A stretch of DNA of 64,000 nucleotides, taken from the NCBI GenBank assembly GCA_033558025.1, contig JAUCEF010000009.1, positions 434,001 to 498,000 on the forward strand. The letters run 5' to 3'. Shown here in pieces: positions 44,495 to 56,107 of this stretch. The number at the start of each line of letters is the position of its first letter. The first letter of the stretch is position 1. The stretch comes from Phytophthora sp. 'mugwort'. Its lineage: Eukaryota > Oomycota > Peronosporomycetes > Peronosporales > Peronosporaceae. The position numbers and the translations under genes are program-made. The notes under the pieces are model-generated. The model did not search any database, had not been told where the DNA came from, and worked only from the letters and a program-made list of their open reading frames with translations.

Positions 44495-45480
44495 TTATTT
44501 GTAGAGTTTTTCGGTGATTTGTGATGTGTCTTGAAGAACTGCTTGGGTGGTGACTTGCTGGGCAGCATGAGCTGATTCCATCGTGGAGGTGAGCTTCTCA
44601 ACCAGATGGGTCATGTCGACGTTGCTCTGGGGTGGGTTGCGGCGAGCCACTAGCACTCGCTCAATTGACTCAAAGCCAGCTTGCAGTGTGTCACTGACAG
44701 TATCCACTGGGTATTTTAGTGCTGAGCGTTGGCGATGCCGTTCCTGTTGCAATTTGGTCTTTGTCGCCGCTTTGGCCTTTGCTCGAGCCTCGCTCGGCGT
44801 GTCCGAGCAGTCACCACTCGACATTTCGCCTTCCTCATCTTCACTCTCGCCGCTGTTTGCTCGATCAACATCACCGGTAACACCTGATTCAGTCATCGTC
44901 TCGCCTGTGCAGCCTGGGCGGTGGGAAAACACGTCGCACAACAAAGGCCATAACCTTGCAAGCTCGGTGCCCAACGCATTCCGGTAGGTCGGTTTCACTT
45001 TTAGTGGATCACACATTAGTTTCCCAGGCTTCTTGCTTAAGTCGCAACCTTCGTTTTCCGAATCTGCTGAGTCGGTTGGCTCGAGAAATAGTCCAGAGGC
45101 ATTCTGGAAAATTGCGCGCGGTTAAACTGTCATCATCTCCACTATCAGAGCGGTCGTCGTGACTCGATTCCCTGTTGCCAGCAATTGAGCCCGCTTTAAA
45201 CGGTATGCAGCACGGACAACTTGTTCTCGAGCTGCTTTACAGAGACGGCGCGAGGTTCGCTGTCTCCCCACGCTCGTTCGGCTAGTGCACGTTGGTGGAA
45301 GACGTTGATGGTGTCCTCTCACTTCCGCGAATTGCCTTTGTATCCGATGTGGTTGACGCCAAACTTCGATAGGATCATTTTGTTCTTAAATCGAGCTTTA
45401 ATAGCCAAAGCAGTGAGCTTGATCGTCCAATGCACGCTTTTGCCTTAGGTCGTCTTTGCTTTACGCACGGCAGCCGTCTT
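44495..45480 (-). pseudogene. SANT/Myb-like partner of the 43-kb transposase
   Basis: The minus strand reads a helical DNA-binding-like segment (KMILSKFGVNHIGYKGNSRK, a TGA where Trp is expected at about 45318, then EDTINVFHQRALAERAWGD) and, further on, a 173-codon clean frame (44495-45016). That frame has an acidic Ser-rich linker and a coiled-coil tail (VEKLTSTMESAHAAQQ). The order matches the split SANT gene at 13.1/21.2 kb. One nonsense change and at least one shift (about 45180) break it. Assignment as a transposase partner rests on arrangement and domain pattern. Confidence 0.5.
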
Positions 45481-46261
45481 AAAATTGAATAGGTGCCGGT
45501 TGACGTCACCACTCGCGTTTGCTAAAGGCTTGGGGTTTGCCTTAGCGTGTTGGGGTCTCTAAAGGTGCCCGGATCTGCTTTTGGTTTGTTGGGTTTTGTC
45601 TTAGGAACGCAATGCGTAGTTGTTCTGGTAGTTGCAGGTCACCTCCACAGGTACGTGGATCGGAAGTAACATGTGGCTGTGGCGCAGAATTATTGCTGCT
45701 GGGGCGTCTTGTCCTCTTGGAGCGTGGCTAAGCAACGTCCCTGATCTGGCGGGTGAAGGTGAAGCCTGTGAAGAGTCTGCATTCTCCATGTTTCCCTCGG
45801 AGAGCTGCTCTTCGTACTGCGTGTAGTAGGCAGGCAAACCTATTGACACTGGAAGCTTGGCTGCACTCCATCGAGAAGCACTACTCGCTGCCGAGGGAGA
45901 CTGGGGTTTCTCGTTTCGTCGTTACCCTGCTCCATGAGCTGAATATGCCGTCGTCGCAGTCGTAGACGTGGAGGACTTGTGCGTCTGAGGCAACCACGCG
46001 CTTAAATGGAAACAACCTAATTAGTAGAATGTTGCACTATTCAGTTTCGTAGGTTCAAGCGGTAAATTGGTTATACGAACTTGGACATGCAGACGACTAA
46101 CTTTTTCCATCGATCGAAGAAGTCGGCAAGCAGAGAAAGTACTAGTTTTTTTCATTTGGACATCCTCTTACTCAACAGTAAACAAGTTCAATCCTAGTAT
46201 CTTATTTGTTCGGTTAACTGGTGTGATGACAAAAGAGCTCCAAAGTATGCAAGCCGCCAGG
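45481..46261. other. Spacer between transposon pair and CRAL-TRIO gene
   Basis: Short frames only (for example minus 45601-45849 and plus 45753-45965), without a recognised domain. The plus frame 46067-46789 is largely antisense to the CRAL-TRIO gene. The transposon end probably lies here but no terminal repeat was found. Confidence 0.35.
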
Positions 46262-48568
46262 TTAATGCTTGATGGGCTTCTTCTTCAGAATCTCTTCAAC
46301 GGGGTTAGCGGCAGGGGCGTCCTCGTCGTTGTTCACAAAGGCCATAAGATTGAAGAGCAAATCCTCCTCCGGAGACTTACCGTCGCTCGTTCCGCCGTAT
46401 TCGACAGGGATGTTTTCCACCGAAATACGCTCGGACAGTGCCTCGAAGATTTTCTTCTTACCACGCACGATGATCACCTTCTCACGTGTCACGTCGTCTA
46501 CCATGCCCTTCACCGTGTTCCAGATCATACTGAACCAGGACGGTACGTTGATCACGAAAATATAAGCACAGCGTTCCGGATAGTGTTTGCCCGAAACCGA
46601 AGCAGCCTTGCGAACGTACTCAACAGCCTCGCCAGCAAAGTCGGAGATACCGATTCCATCCACATCCAAAACCGAGATACCCTTGCGGTTATCGTCCTGT
46701 TCGATCACTTGCCACAAAAACTCCGTGATCATCAGGTAGTTGTGCATCAGATCATCCAGCGTGAGGCCAGCATTCTTGAGTGCCTTTAAGTTGATCTTGC
46801 CTGGCTTCTCGTAGTACACTGGTTCGTCATTCTTGCCACGCTTGTGATAGTAATGCGGGTAGTTCTCCTTAATAATCTTGAAATGCGGGCTAGGCTCTTC
46901 AAGAAGACGATCTACGCCTTCCTCGCGCCGCCACTCGGTAGTTTCATTATACCGCTCCAGGGCTTTCATCTCATCGCCTTTTTCAGCAAGGATAAACCGC
47001 ATGGGGACCGATCCCGTTGCCTCTAATGCGGTAACCGAGTGTAAAGATCCTGAACCGCTCGTTGATTTTGGTTCTTGCGCCTGTCCTCCACGGCTAACGC
47101 TTCCGTTGACGTTGCCGGCACTGCATGCACTCGATGCACCCGGAACAAAGCGGTACTCAGTCACAATGAGCTTTAACGTACCACTTGCCGAGGGGCTTGA
47201 ATAGTCCGTGTCGTTAACCTCCGGTTCAAAGACTGGAGGCTGGAAAAGCGCCGAGAACGGGTGATCCACCTTCACTGCGACGTAGAACGCGGGGAGTATC
47301 ACCAGTACCAGCACAATGATCTCACGTCGAAGGCCATCTTCCATCGTGTTAAGAACGCCCCAGAGGTGGTGAGTCAGCACAGCGTAAAATAGTGCAAATA
47401 TGGGCACGGGTACTAGGCGCAGCAAGTCAGACACACGGTAGAAGATAGCCATGCCACGCTTGATCTGCGGAGTCAAAGGCTTTCCATTCTTCGTGGCAAG
47501 CTTCCCCATCATCTTTCGAGGAGCAACACCCACTAGTCGCACCACTAACACACCAGGTCCATTGCGTAGAGGAAGCTCAAAAACCGACTCGGGTTCGTCT
47601 CCGTCAGGACCAGGAGCCTTGGCATGTGCCAACATTTTCTGCTGCAGTAAAGCGCCAGGCAACACCGTCTCCGCTCCGTTGGACAACTGGAAGAAAATCT
47701 CCGCCTGCTGGATACCGCTAGACTCCACCGCCTTCTTGGCACTGGCATTTCCGCAGTTCGTCGCCTTGTTCGTCTTCTTTGCCGTGCTCTCCAGCAGCCC
47801 CAACGGCAGTGCAATCTTTTGTCCGTAATTATAAGGGGTAATGAGTTTGTTCAGCATGGAGATTTGCTCGACCTTGGGCTTGGCCGGCCAGATCGCGAAT
47901 CTCAGCTCTGTGCCTTTACCGTCGCAGCAAATGTAGCCCCCGGCAATGTGGCTCGTGGGCTTCTTGAAATTGCTAAGTCTCTTGTTAAACATTTGCGAGT
48001 GTCGGTTCGACTCTACCACCGTAATGGCCACATTGGAGTCACCAAAACACACCGGCCCCGCCTCCGTCTCGGGACTGTCCGACATCGATAAGCTCCCCGA
48101 TGCCGACAGCATGGAGGTGGACGCGGAGGACGTCAACCTGTCCGCCCTGTCTCCCTTGTCCTTCTTGCTGTTCTTGGTCACCCCAACCCCCGCCGGGACC
48201 TTGGTGAAGCACACAAACATCTCGCCGGGGACGCTGCGCGGTCGCGGCCCCACGTAGCCCGTAATGCCGCCCGTCTTATTGTTCCAAACCATCCCGTGCT
48301 GGTTCACGAGCACCAGCGGCTCTCCGTAGAGCACCTGCTCTCCATGACTGCGCTGCTCGCTCGGATGCAGCACGAGGAACTCGTCCTCCGTGAAGAGCTG
48401 CTGTAACTTGGGACCAAGAGGCGGCACGCAGCTTAGAATGCCGTGACGCCCGTTCTTCTCGTAGTAGCCGATGCCCAGCTCCGAGGCGGTTGAGGCTTCG
48501 TCCTCAACGTAGGCGGAGCGCGTCGCCAGCCGCACCTTCTGGCCGTAATGCAGTACGTGGGCGCCCAT
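46262..48568 (-). CDS. CRAL-TRIO (Sec14-like) domain protein with hydrophobic middle segment
   Basis: A single-exon frame of 768 residues. The N-terminal half (1-350) begins GAHVLHYGQKVRLATRSAYV and is beta-rich, resembling repeated beta-trefoil-type modules interrupted by Ser-rich linkers (Lys/Asp and Ser run at about 145-175). Two hydrophobic segments at about 377-400 and 415-435 (FALFYAVLTHHLWGVL; IIVLVLVILPAFYVAV) suggest membrane hairpin or insertion. A CRAL-TRIO lipid-binding lobe occupies about 570-740 (GISVLDVDGIGISDF, YPERCAYIFVINVPSWFSMIW, NIPVEYGG), ending in a Lys-rich tail KKKPIKH. Likely moves or senses a lipid at a membrane; the ligand is unknown. The ATG precedes conserved-looking sequence and the frame is clean, so this start is preferred. 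Confidence 0.85.
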   Translation of the reverse strand: MGAHVLHYGQKVRLATRSAYVEDEASTASELGIGYYEKNGRHGILSCVPPLGPKLQQLFTEDEFLVLHPSEQRSHGEQVLYGEPLVLVNQHGMVWNNKTGGITGYVGPRPRSVPGEMFVCFTKVPAGVGVTKNSKKDKGDRADRLTSSASTSMLSASGSLSMSDSPETEAGPVCFGDSNVAITVVESNRHSQMFNKRLSNFKKPTSHIAGGYICCDGKGTELRFAIWPAKPKVEQISMLNKLITPYNYGQKIALPLGLLESTAKKTNKATNCGNASAKKAVESSGIQQAEIFFQLSNGAETVLPGALLQQKMLAHAKAPGPDGDEPESVFELPLRNGPGVLVVRLVGVAPRKMMGKLATKNGKPLTPQIKRGMAIFYRVSDLLRLVPVPIFALFYAVLTHHLWGVLNTMEDGLRREIIVLVLVILPAFYVAVKVDHPFSALFQPPVFEPEVNDTDYSSPSASGTLKLIVTEYRFVPGASSACSAGNVNGSVSRGGQAQEPKSTSGSGSLHSVTALEATGSVPMRFILAEKGDEMKALERYNETTEWRREEGVDRLLEEPSPHFKIIKENYPHYYHKRGKNDEPVYYEKPGKINLKALKNAGLTLDDLMHNYLMITEFLWQVIEQDDNRKGISVLDVDGIGISDFAGEAVEYVRKAASVSGKHYPERCAYIFVINVPSWFSMIWNTVKGMVDDVTREKVIIVRGKKKIFEALSERISVENIPVEYGGTSDGKSPEEDLLFNLMAFVNNDEDAPAANPVEEILKKKPIKH

Positions 48569-48981
48569 GACGTCAGACGACTAAGCTTTGCGCCGAATGA
48601 AGGGGAAGGTGGCGACACATTTAGCAGTTTTACCACCGAGCGGTGGGATTGGCTGAAATATATGCTGACCAATCAGAAGACATGTGACGATGTGGGACTT
48701 GAAGCTGTAAACACCATCACGATTGGACGAAAACGGACCGGATTCAGCAAGTACGTGGCGTCAGCGACGTGTACTTGCGATGAATCAAGCCTTGATCACT
48801 CCAATGTGGCTGTGCGACCGAGTGCACTACATATACCTACAAAGTGCCTGATGGCAGATTTTGCAACAGATGATTGATTAACGCATTGACTTGTCGACCT
48901 CAACAGCACGACTGTACAATTGATCTGGCTTTCGGTATTACAGCCTTCAAACTCGTTGTGTTTCTTCATTCATTTGACAGA

Positions 48982-51126
48982 TTACAAACGGGTGCAGCCG
49001 TGAACGGTCTCGTCCGGACGGTCCAGCACAAGCACGTTCATGAGGTCGTTGTAAAACTGCGGGAAGTACTTGCAGGCACGCGTGCAATCCGGCTGGAAGT
49101 TCGTCTCCAAGATAATCGGGCACAAACGCTCGTCGCCAGTCTCCTCGTCTGTCTCCCACGATAGCATCACGTCCACGCCGTAAAGCGCTCGCGACTTCGT
49201 GCAGCGACCGAGACCAAGCGGGGGAGGCTGAGCCGTGGCGCACTCGAACAGCTTTTTAATAGAGGAACAAATCTCCGTGTACACCGTGGACCAGTCCTCA
49301 CTCGGGTACTCGTTGTCGAATCGCTCGACGAACTCAGCGTTGTCCATGATGCGTACGGGAAAGTCCGTGTAGTTCATGACGGTGAAATGCTTTTCGAAGT
49401 CCTGGAAGTTGTCCATGGCGAACTCCTTGTTCGCTATACGAAGCCAGTACACACCACTCAGGTAGAGCTCCAGGGGCTCCGTCGACTTGACCATCACCAG
49501 GAAGCGGAAATCGAACTTGCGCTGATCGATCAACAGTGGACGGTGGATATACTTGCACGCGATCTTGGGTCCCGTTTCAGTCAGACGTGCGAGGTGAGGC
49601 GCATTTTGCGCGATGCACGTATCAATGGAACGCGCCATGTTCCAAGGTTTGCAGATCCAATGATTAGCCTCGTCATCGTCGTCGTCGTTCTCATGGGCTA
49701 CCCGGTCACGGTGGATGAACTGAGCAATAAGCTCGGGGAACTCGCTGGCCATGTTGTACGTCTCCGCGAGCCAGTCAGGGTGCACGCCGTCATTTTGCCT
49801 AACGCACAACATAACAATATATGAGAACAAAAAAGGATAACACTTTGAATTTCCAAAAGTCACGTACAGTTTGCACATTTCGTAGAGCAGATCCTTGCAG
49901 GTAAGAATCTTCTCGTTCGGGAACTGGTTGATGATCTGTACGTTTTCGTTCGTCGTGTACTTCGGAAAGTCTTTGAGGTGATTGGTGGACCACACGACTT
50001 GCGCATCGTCCTCATTGTCCACAATGACAAAGCGCGGGTGGGTCAAATTGTCGTACATTAATTGTAAGTCTGGCAAATACACATAGGTTAGAAACGTTTC
50101 GGCGTAAAGGACGTACCAGCCATCAACTCACCAGAACAGACACGAAGCGGGTCCGACCCTGCCACCACGGCGGAAAGCGGGGCCGACGTGACGGTTGTCT
50201 CCGGGTCTGGAAGCGTCTCAAAGTCGTGGCTGACGACGGCGTGGAACTTCGAGCGAGCTTTTTCCAGTGTGTACTGCTGCTTGCGTCTAGCTACTATCTC
50301 TTGGAGCTCTTTCACGTAGGGATGGTCTGCCTTACCAGGTTCATAAAACAGCGCAGACAACAGTGCCGTGTGCATGGCAGCATCTGCCGCGTAGTCGGGG
50401 AAGTAGTCACGAGACAGGAAGTCGCCGCCTTCAATGGGCTGCACAGTCCACACGAGCGAGAACGCGCACTGGGACTGACCAAAGTAGAACGGCGCCATGC
50501 GCACGTTGGGCTCGTCGCTGTGCTCAATGGCCGATCCGACCTCGTCCATCACGTACCAGATTGTGGACGCTTCCTCGGGCTTGACATTTCCAAGACTGTA
50601 CGTGTTGGCGAACCGCCACACGCGGTCAGAGACGGCGGCCACGCGCTCCTGATTGGAAAGCTCGGTAGTTTCCTCCGTCGCCAACTGCATCAGGTTCTCC
50701 ATGCGCTCGAGAAGCGGCGTCACAGTTTCCAGCTGCTCGTGGACCTTGTTCGCCGTGAAGGTCCAGGCATGGTCCACTAGGAACAGCGCCTCATCCGCGT
50801 CCGGTTGCATGGGTGCCAGATCCACGTCGTCGCGCACGACGGCGTGCAGCTCTCCATCCTCGTCGCGGGCCAGGAAGAAGTAGTTGCCAGCGTCAAAAAC
50901 CTCGTGCCTGCGAGTCGAGTCGGAGGACAGTGACGTCACCAAGCACCAAGTCAGCAGTCAGCACTTGTTAACTTGTCCAATATCATGCATCACAAAAGTT
51001 GCCATGATGCACGTTGAAGCCCTACTTGAGTTTGTAGTACGCCACGGGCCAGAGATGCTCCGGCACTTGCGCCGCCACCAGCTGCGCATGGTGCTGCTGT
51101 AGAAACGCCTGCATCTCCTGCTCCAT
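48982..51126 (-). CDS. TTLL12: Tubulin-tyrosine-ligase-like protein 12
   Basis: Four exons (51026-51126, 50132-50907, 49868-50069, 48982-49798) give 631 residues, close to the human protein's length. Splicing joins YYKL to KHEVFDAG and CSG to DLQLMYDN, and removes a 69-bp in-frame intron at 49799-49867. N-terminal part (to about 330): FLQQHHAQLVAAQVPEHLW, WYVMDEVGSAIEHSDEPNV, the SET-like region special to TTLL12. C-terminal ATP-grasp/TTL part: NHWICKPWNMARSIDT (about 404), EKHFTVMNYTDF, and LETNFQPDCTRACKYFPQFY (about 588), with the usual acidic/Asn metal-site pair. TTLL12 family members have weak or no ligase activity but affect tubulin tyrosination and histone marks; this is family knowledge. 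Divergent from the ADIP-like gene. Confidence 0.95.
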
Positions 51127-51373
51127 TGCTGCTTTGTGGTCTCGCGGGTCCAATGTACGTACGTCCTTTGGCTCGAATGATTAAGAAATGCGGTTGGCAC
51201 GAATGGCTAAGAACCTGAACCACACGCTATATCAGTGCCAGATTGGTGTGGTAGACCCAAGCTTAGATAGTCGGGTTTGTCTTACCGTATAATGGCAATT
51301 TTATGCATCGTTCAGTCGTATTTCCAGAGTGATGATCATCGTGCATTTTAATTGATTCTGCATCCGACGGACC
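51127..51373. promoter_or_regulatory. Shared upstream region of TTLL12 and ADIP-like genes
   Basis: Only 247 bp separate the two divergent start codons, so both promoters must lie here or overlap the first exons. No TATA box is evident. Pyrimidine/CA motifs of initiator type (for example around 51310, tcagtcgtatttcc) are possible but not proven. Confidence 0.5.
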
Positions 51374-53644
51374 ATGGACGGTGAACGGCGCAGCAGAGCG
51401 CGCGAGGAACACAGCAGCGGGGGCTACGCCATGGACTTCAGCTCGTCGTTCCACCGGCCCAAGCGTCCTCGCGAGGAGGACGTCCCTTACGAGGAGGAGA
51501 AGGAGAGCAGCATCTTCGAGCCCAGAAGTGCAGACTCCAGCCTTGCAAACTTAATGCGGCTGACGTCAGCATCCTCCATTTCCGCGAGTCTATGGCGACT
51601 ACCGAGCGGCCAAACGCTGGCGGATAATCAGCAGTACCTAAATGAGCAGTTACAGCACGTCGTGGCGCTGTCGTCGATGCTGGAGCCTCGCTCGTCCGGT
51701 CCGGAGAACGGCACGCGGAGGTTCCTGGCTAAGAAGAAGGGTGCGCAAGATGACGTAGACAGAGTCTGTACACTGAACATGACCATGATCTGGGAGGTGC
51801 TGGCCGTGGGGACGACACTGCAGACGGAGAAGCAGAAGAAAGCGGAGGGCAACTTAAGGGAGGTCATGGACCTCGTGAGTTATTTACTCTATGTGAGGGA
51901 CCGCGAGCTGGACCATCAGAACCGACTGAGCGAGAACTTGGCAAGAGTCGAAAAGCAGCTGGAGAGGAAGAACCACATCGTGCACACGCTGACGGCAGAT
52001 CTCGAGACGCTGAAGCAGAATTTTGCGCAGAAGGAGAATATATATAAGGCGAAGGAGCAGAACCTCATGGTTGAGAGGAAGACGTTACAGGTGGAGAAGA
52101 AGGTACTTGAAGTGAACTGCGCCAGGTATGCACCTCTACTTTTTATTGTACAGGTTGAGAGGATGCATGTTGGAGCTTATAAGTACCTTGGTTTTGTGTA
52201 ATGCAGGTTGCAAGGGGTGGAGACGGCGTATAAAGCGCAAATGAGGAAGAAGGATGTCGACTATGCGCGGCTGAAGAAAAGTCTACAAGATGCTGTTGCA
52301 CGAGCTGCTAAGGAGAAGCGGGTACATCCACATTCGAACTTGCTATGAAGGTTTGTATACGTCTATCTGATGTACTTGTGTTATTCACTGGTTCTCAGGG
52401 CATAGCAATTGCGAAGCCACTTAATGGAGTTCGTGAGCGGAAGCAAGCTTCGATGACTAACCAGTCAAAGGAGAGCAAGCTGACAAAACAGATCATGGAT
52501 AATCTCGAGCGAAAGAAGGCGGAGCTGTTATTTGACAACGAAGCGCTGGCGAAAAGCTACGATGTGTTGCAGCACCACTTGGAATCACTGACGTCGCAGT
52601 ACAAGAAGGCTGTTCAGCTCTTCCTTGCCCAGTGCGTTGTGCAGTGTCACCCGATTGGCATACATGTTTGCTCACACATTTTTCATTTCTTTTTTTTGTT
52701 GTGCAGGAAAAACCTGGAGGGCGATGCTGAAGAGCTTGAGAAACTGGCTAGTGCTCCAATTGATGACTTCACTCCGACACCGTTCAATATGGCTACGAAG
52801 GAAGGCATTCCTCAATATATTTTGGCGTCGATGGAGGCTTTGGGCGCAAAGTTGAAGCAACTTGAGCACGTCATTCGGAATGAACTGCCGTCCGCAGAGG
52901 CTCACAGCGACAAGGAGGTAATCAAGCGATTGCGACAGAAGCTGGACGACGCACACACTATCATCAGCGAGCAAGATCAGCTGCTTCAAGCGTCGCTCTC
53001 ATCGCCAATAGTCGACGTCCGAGGTAGTAATGAAAAGAGCCGTCAAAGTATTGGAGCGAAACGGGATGAATTGAGTAAGCGTGCTGCCCATGTAGTTGGC
53101 AGGAGCTCACCCCACGCGGCTGCGGAGGAAGAAGTGACGCAGGAAAAATGTGAGCTTGCTGTGCTTCGCCAGAATGTAGAGAAGGAACGCAGACTTTTGC
53201 AAGAGCAAGCCGTCAAACTCGACAAGGACCGCTTGGAGTTTGAGGTAAGCAGCAATTAAATGTATACATAGTAGACCGTGGGTCAAGTCTGACAAACCCT
53301 TTTTGCGCAGATTGCTAAGCGTGATCAAATGTTCGCATCTTCTGAGAATGCCATCTTGTCTTCTTCCCGTGAGCGACTGTCGCCATCTTTATCAGACAGT
53401 GCTGGTTGTTCCACACCAAAGAGACAACGGCGAGCAAAGCGGTTAGACTTGGATAGGACAGACTCGTCCTTTGATATTCCAGTTTCTGGTACGGTCCGAT
53501 TTCTTGTGCACTTTCTAATGCCGTTGTAGCGCACGCCTTGCTAATCTTATTTTTTCTGTTTGCGGTTGATTGCCGTATACAGCGACACCAGGCACGGCGG
53601 CCTTGCTCAGGAAGATCGGGATAAACGTCCCCACAGAGAAGTGA
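51374..53644 (+). CDS. SSX2IP/ADIP (Msd1-like) coiled-coil protein
   Basis: Six exons (51374-52125, 52207-52321, 52399-52631, 52707-53244, 53311-53488, 53583-53644) give 625 residues. Every junction is GT-AG and keeps the frame. Residues about 130-290 carry the ADIP-family core: YLNEQLQ, then a coiled coil. This is followed across introns by YKAQMRKKDVDYARLKKSL and GIAIAKPLNG, the characteristic motif shared by animal SSX2IP, plant and fungal Msd1. Further coiled coils fill 310-510, and the tail is basic (KRQRRAKRLDLDR). Known family members anchor microtubule minus ends or gamma-tubulin complexes at spindle poles and centriolar satellites. A similar role at oomycete basal bodies/spindle poles is inferred. 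Confidence 0.85.
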
Positions 53645-54268
53645 TCCACGAGGTTATGATCTCATAGACGACAACGATTCAACGCGGATAGACTTGTTGT
53701 TAAGCGCACTTCCCGTTGTGGCGGCTCGAGAATTTGGTCTAGCTGCTGGAAAATGTAGTGGTACTGACCACCAGATGCCCCTGGCAACGACCGTCTGCCT
53801 ACCTTCACCGTTCGGCATTCACAAGCGAACATAGCAGTTATGGCGCTCGCACCACGCCAGTAGGCTTTCATGTAGGTTGGTATTATAGCCATATTGATTT
53901 ATCCACTTTGAAGCGCGCTCTGCGCTCGCAGAAGACAAGCATCTTTCGGTGCGCACCACGAGATCGAGTGACTTGTCTGCTCCGTGGGGCCGCTTTCGGT
54001 GCAGTCTCGTTGGTCGTTTGGATCGCGCGTTCGCAGCTCTCGACGGCGCGATGACAAATCTTGGCCGTTTTCTAGCGAACACTCGGAGCTTCTGCATGTA
54101 CAGTACCACGGCCGAGTGTCGACTCAGTCGACTCAATATGCTTCGAATTCTCAAGTGGAATGGGTCCAACGCGCACGAACTCGTTGATTCGCGTGGCGAT
54201 CGGAGAACTGCGCCAGAACTGGACAAGGCTCGCATTGCATACAGTACGTCACGCATGGCCAGCATCGA
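53645..54268. other. Intergenic region with overlapping unassigned frames
   Basis: Plus (53949-54272) and minus (53819-54295) frames overlap over most of the interval. Neither shows a recognised domain or splice continuity with neighbours. Probably the promoter and 5' region of the next gene. Confidence 0.35.
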
Positions 54269-54466
54269 GTGACGTCGCACGTAGGAGGTGGTCACCTAGG
54301 CGCGGAAAGGCCAAGTAGTCAGGATTGCGACAGGGACGAGCCGGTTCCCCGTCTGGCCCCGCCATCAGTTCGCCAAACCAGGAAGCCATTCTCCGTTCCC
54401 CCAGAGAGACCAGCGAGCCAGGCCCGTATTACATTTGTATCCGGTGCAGGCAGAGAGCAGCAGATC

Positions 54467-56047
54467 ATGGCGTTCTGTGCTGGAAGAGAGAACGCGAGGG
54501 GCTGGCAGGACGACGGCTGGGAGATTGAGGCAGGCGAGCTCGAGCAGGAAGACGCACTTTTCGGCAGTCTGGACGAAGACGAACTGGAAGGAGCCGCGCA
54601 GGACGAGCTAGTCGCCAATTTGTTCTCGATGGAGCCTATGGATGTCGATGTAACGCAGCTCGATATGGTCGAGAGACTGTCGTGGGATGATACGAGCGAG
54701 GCCTCAAGTGACGAAGAGGAGGGTGCACCGCAGCTCATGCTGCCGTCGTTTCTCCCCGTTCAGGTCGGTAAAGCGCCTGCGGGAGAAGCCGAGAGCAGTC
54801 TGCAGTATAATCTCATATCGCCTTGCTCCGAGACCGCGTCACCCGTTTCCTTAATGACTACGACGCTGTCTCCATTGATGCGCCTGTCGATCTCGTCTCC
54901 TGTGCGTCAACTGAGGTTCCACGAGCCCGAACACGAGCCTACAGACGAGCAGATCAAGGGGTTCACTGGCCAGCAGATGATTGAAGAAAAGAAAGAGGTG
55001 GAAGAAAAGATAACCCCCTTTCACCCAGAGACGTGCTGGTCCCCCGATGTATTGTCATCTCCCGCGGCTAAAGCGTCGACGAATCCTTTCCCGACGTACC
55101 AACCATCCGAGCATACACAGACGACTCACAGACCAGCAAACGATAGCAACAATGAAAGTGACAGTGGTGGAGAGGATCAACAAGGCACAGCCGCCTCGAC
55201 GCTTCGACCAAGCCGACTTCCTGGAGTACCATCCATTGCGCACTGGCGACGACAGAAAGCTCGTACGTGTTCAGGAGCCGGATCCGCAGGGATGCCGACG
55301 GCGCTGTCACTTGCTACTTTTAAAGCCCGAACGCGCTCGTTTTCCCGGTCTTGGAGCCAGTTTGTTAACGATGAAGACGACGGCGACTTCTCTAGTGATG
55401 ACGAGGGCTACACTCCAGAGCTGCATCGCCGTCGCGCGTCTGAGACTGAGCCTCTCGGTGCCAGTCAATGGCGACGAGCAAGGCACACGAGCATAAACTT
55501 TACGAATCATCGACTGAGTATGAACGTAAGAATGAGTCCGTCGATCATGTCCAAGCGGCTCCAGGAGGCAAAGAGCAAGTTGAACAGCGGATTGCACCTG
55601 CTGCGATCTGGCTCGAGTGCTTCCACGGCTACGAGTGAGGAGAGTTTCCTAGAGAGTCCTGTGTGTGAAGGGATAAAGAGCGCTCCAGCTGGACGGCATC
55701 GTGAACCCAGCATCTTTTCTGACGACGCTACAGCTACAAGTCTTATTAGCGCGTACGCAGTTGACACGGACCTTAACAAACGCCACATTTCGCGCCAGCA
55801 GCAGCTTCGCGCAGGTGTCTTCAAGGCTGCAGGGCTCTTCAACGCCGCGTCGACTGAAGCTGCACGCCAGCTCAAGTTGCATGGCTTCTGTGGACCGCAT
55901 CTTCCTAGACCAAAGGCGGCCAGTGAGACGGAAGAAGAAGACATCGACTTGTCCACGTCGTGTCCTGGTGCTGCATCTCCCGTTCCTGTTCAAGTAAGGA
56001 CGTCCGAAGATATCTATGAAGCTGCAGAGAAGGCAGGTATAAAGTGA
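54467..56047 (+). CDS. Acidic, disordered hypothetical protein
   Basis: The open frame begins at 54269, but the Met at 54467 (MAFCAGRENARGWQDDGW) starts the compositionally distinct protein, giving 526 residues; the longer version would be 592. Regions: a strongly acidic N-terminus (DEDELEGAAQDEL, TSEASSDEEEG), Ser/Pro-rich linkers, a basic Arg/Ser middle (TFKARTRSFSRSWSQF), and a C-terminal helical block (NKRHISRQQQLRAGVFKAAGLFNAAS) ending in EDIYEAAEKAGIK. No catalytic or membrane feature. Convergent with Brr2, only 60 bp between stops. The family is not recognised; the conserved-looking C-terminal helices may be the functional part. Confidence 0.7.
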   Translation: MAFCAGRENARGWQDDGWEIEAGELEQEDALFGSLDEDELEGAAQDELVANLFSMEPMDVDVTQLDMVERLSWDDTSEASSDEEEGAPQLMLPSFLPVQVGKAPAGEAESSLQYNLISPCSETASPVSLMTTTLSPLMRLSISSPVRQLRFHEPEHEPTDEQIKGFTGQQMIEEKKEVEEKITPFHPETCWSPDVLSSPAAKASTNPFPTYQPSEHTQTTHRPANDSNNESDSGGEDQQGTAASTLRPSRLPGVPSIAHWRRQKARTCSGAGSAGMPTALSLATFKARTRSFSRSWSQFVNDEDDGDFSSDDEGYTPELHRRRASETEPLGASQWRRARHTSINFTNHRLSMNVRMSPSIMSKRLQEAKSKLNSGLHLLRSGSSASTATSEESFLESPVCEGIKSAPAGRHREPSIFSDDATATSLISAYAVDTDLNKRHISRQQQLRAGVFKAAGLFNAASTEAARQLKLHGFCGPHLPRPKAASETEEEDIDLSTSCPGAASPVPVQVRTSEDIYEAAEKAGIK

Positions 56048-56107
56048 ATGAGACGTCCATTATTTCTGGTATTTTTTTTTATCTTCATGTGTGTGCACTC
56101 GAGCTGC

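Noticed and set aside
46067..46789. 240-codon plus-strand frame
   Set aside because: Mostly antisense to the CRAL-TRIO domain codons.
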